Positions 6,040-6,809 of a DNA stretch of 6,809 nucleotides are shown here, piece by piece (positions within the stretch are counted from its first letter, which is position 1; each line of letters starts with the position of its first letter). Location of the stretch: the NCBI GenBank assembly GCA_023436945.1, contig JAEZHG010000158.1:1-6809 (forward strand). The letters are read 5' to 3'. The notes under the pieces are model-generated. The model did not search any database, was not told the DNA's origin, and saw only the letters and a program-made list of their open reading frames with translations. Position numbers and translations under genes: made by a program. This stretch comes from Pseudomonadota bacterium. Lineage in GTDB: Bacteria > Pseudomonadota > Alphaproteobacteria > Caulobacterales > Caulobacteraceae.

Positions 6040-6780
6040 CTAGCTGACCGTCAGGTCCAACTGGCCCTGTACGTAAAGACTACCACGCCCCAGATCGATG
6101 GCCAGCTTCTGGTCTTTGAAAGCCCCGATGCCCAGCAAGGCGTCGGGGTAGTTCGGCAAGGGTGAGTCCGGATAGACCGCAACGCGAACATTTTGGCGCA
6201 GACGATCGCCAATGGTCACGGTTTCGGCGGTCAGCCATCGTGCATTCGAGACGCCGCCCAGCACGAGGCTCTGGCCCGCCTCCTCAGGGCGTCCATCCAG
6301 AAGGCCCGCATCCTGTGCCGTGGTTTGGCTGAGCGACAGGATCGCCGACGCGCCCGTATCGACCACTGCGCGTACTACCGCCCCTTCTACAGACAACTCG
6401 ACGCCCAAGGCATCACCGCCCGAGATATGCGCCGTCATGGGTCGCAGATCGGGTGAAGCCATCCAGCCCTCGGGGTCATTGAAGCGCAAACGACCACGCG
6501 GCACATCCAGATCCAGAACCACCTCGGCCAGAACGTCGCGTCCGATGATCAGCCCAACCCCGAGACCTTCGGAAGAGGCCAATGGCCCAAGGTCGAGAAT
6601 GGCCGCCCGCAAAGAGGAAAGCTCCACACCCGGAAGCGTCACATCCAGCGTCGTGCCGCGTCCAAGCTGCGCCTGACCACCGACACCATAGGCCACCATA
6701 GGCATGTCGAAGGTTTTGGTCGCCCCCGTCGCCTGCATTAGCTCGGCGGCCAGCGGGCTATGGATGACCGAATATATGTA
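6040..6780 (-). CDS. Retropepsin-like aspartyl protease, 5' end missing at contig end
   Basis: About 246 genomic residues of a two-lobed aspartyl-protease-fold protein. The stop is TAG at 6042-6040. The apparent ATG at 6792 lies inside adaptor sequence, so the true start is beyond the contig. Counting from that false start, the second lobe has VVDTGAS with the catalytic DTGA at 145-148, and a closing ALLGIGAFKDQKLAIDLGRGSLYV, the usual 'G...L....iD....rl' end. The first lobe begins at SVIHSPLAAEL, the segment that normally follows the first DTGA directly, so the break lies only a few residues past that motif. GVGLIIGRDVLAEVVLDLDVPRGRLRF closes lobe one. Bacterial relatives are exported, but any signal peptide is lost. 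The molecule presumably needs both Asp residues, but only one can be seen. Confidence 0.82.
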   Translation of the reverse strand, partial: YIYSVIHSPLAAELMQATGATKTFDMPMVAYGVGGQAQLGRGTTLDVTLPGVELSSLRAAILDLGPLASSEGLGVGLIIGRDVLAEVVLDLDVPRGRLRFNDPEGWMASPDLRPMTAHISGGDALGVELSVEGAVVRAVVDTGASAILSLSQTTAQDAGLLDGRPEEAGQSLVLGGVSNARWLTAETVTIGDRLRQNVRVAVYPDSPLPNYPDALLGIGAFKDQKLAIDLGRGSLYVQGQLDLTVS

Positions 6781-6808
6781 TCTTATACACATCTGACGCT
6801 GCCGACGA
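6776..6808. other. Residual Tn5/Nextera sequencing adaptor at the contig end (artefact)
   Basis: Bases 6781-6808 match exactly, over 28 bases, the reverse complement of the Nextera read-1 adaptor as I remember it. The 19-base mosaic end corresponds to 6776-6794, with two mismatches at its outer edge (6776 and 6780). GACGCTGCCGACGA (6795-6808) is the platform-specific part. This is not genomic DNA. The junction with real sequence lies at about 6770-6780, and the bases there are doubtful. Confidence 0.95.
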
Positions 6809-6809
6809 A

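Overview
The window looks like one contig of a draft assembly from an alphaproteobacterium, possibly a member of Caulobacterales (Brevundimonas/Asticcacaulis-like). The support is protein flavour only: an FrnE-like DsbA protein, UbiA, an ETF-beta-lysine-methyltransferase-like enzyme, and moderately high GC with tight gene packing. No marker gene fixes the genus. The right end carries a sequencing adaptor: about the last 33 bases match the Tn5/Nextera read-1 adaptor, 28 of them exactly. The genomic sequence therefore stops at about 6770-6780. Both edge genes are cut.

Layout, left to right. (1) The 3' half of an FrnE/DsbA-family thiol oxidoreductase (+), a small hairpin, then complete ubiA (ubiquinone biosynthesis, +) and a DUF3298/RsiV-like probable lipoprotein (+). 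(2) On the minus strand, read leftward from about 3720, a compact three-gene operon: a four-helix membrane protein, a 65-residue Xre-type repressor coupled to it by an ATGA overlap, and a secreted alpha/beta hydrolase. The hydrolase runs into the DUF3298 gene, with a 4-bp overlap of stop ends. (3) Divergent from that operon, a secreted DUF4892-like protein followed with no gap and in the same frame by a class I methyltransferase of the ETFBKMT type (+). (4) A YpfJ-type membrane-anchored zinc metallopeptidase (+). (5) On the minus strand, a retropepsin-like aspartyl protease whose 5' end is lost at the adaptor junction.

The most interesting biological signal is in the AT-rich divergent intergenic region (3722-3859). 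Two copies of the palindrome TGTAA-N8-TTACA sit exactly 21 bp apart, two helical turns, and the downstream copy encloses a perfect TTGACA -35 element for the leftward operon. This strongly suggests autorepression by the small Xre regulator, with possible co-control of the divergent gene. The rest is ordinary housekeeping and envelope-related gene content. No RNA genes, mobile elements or CRISPR were seen.
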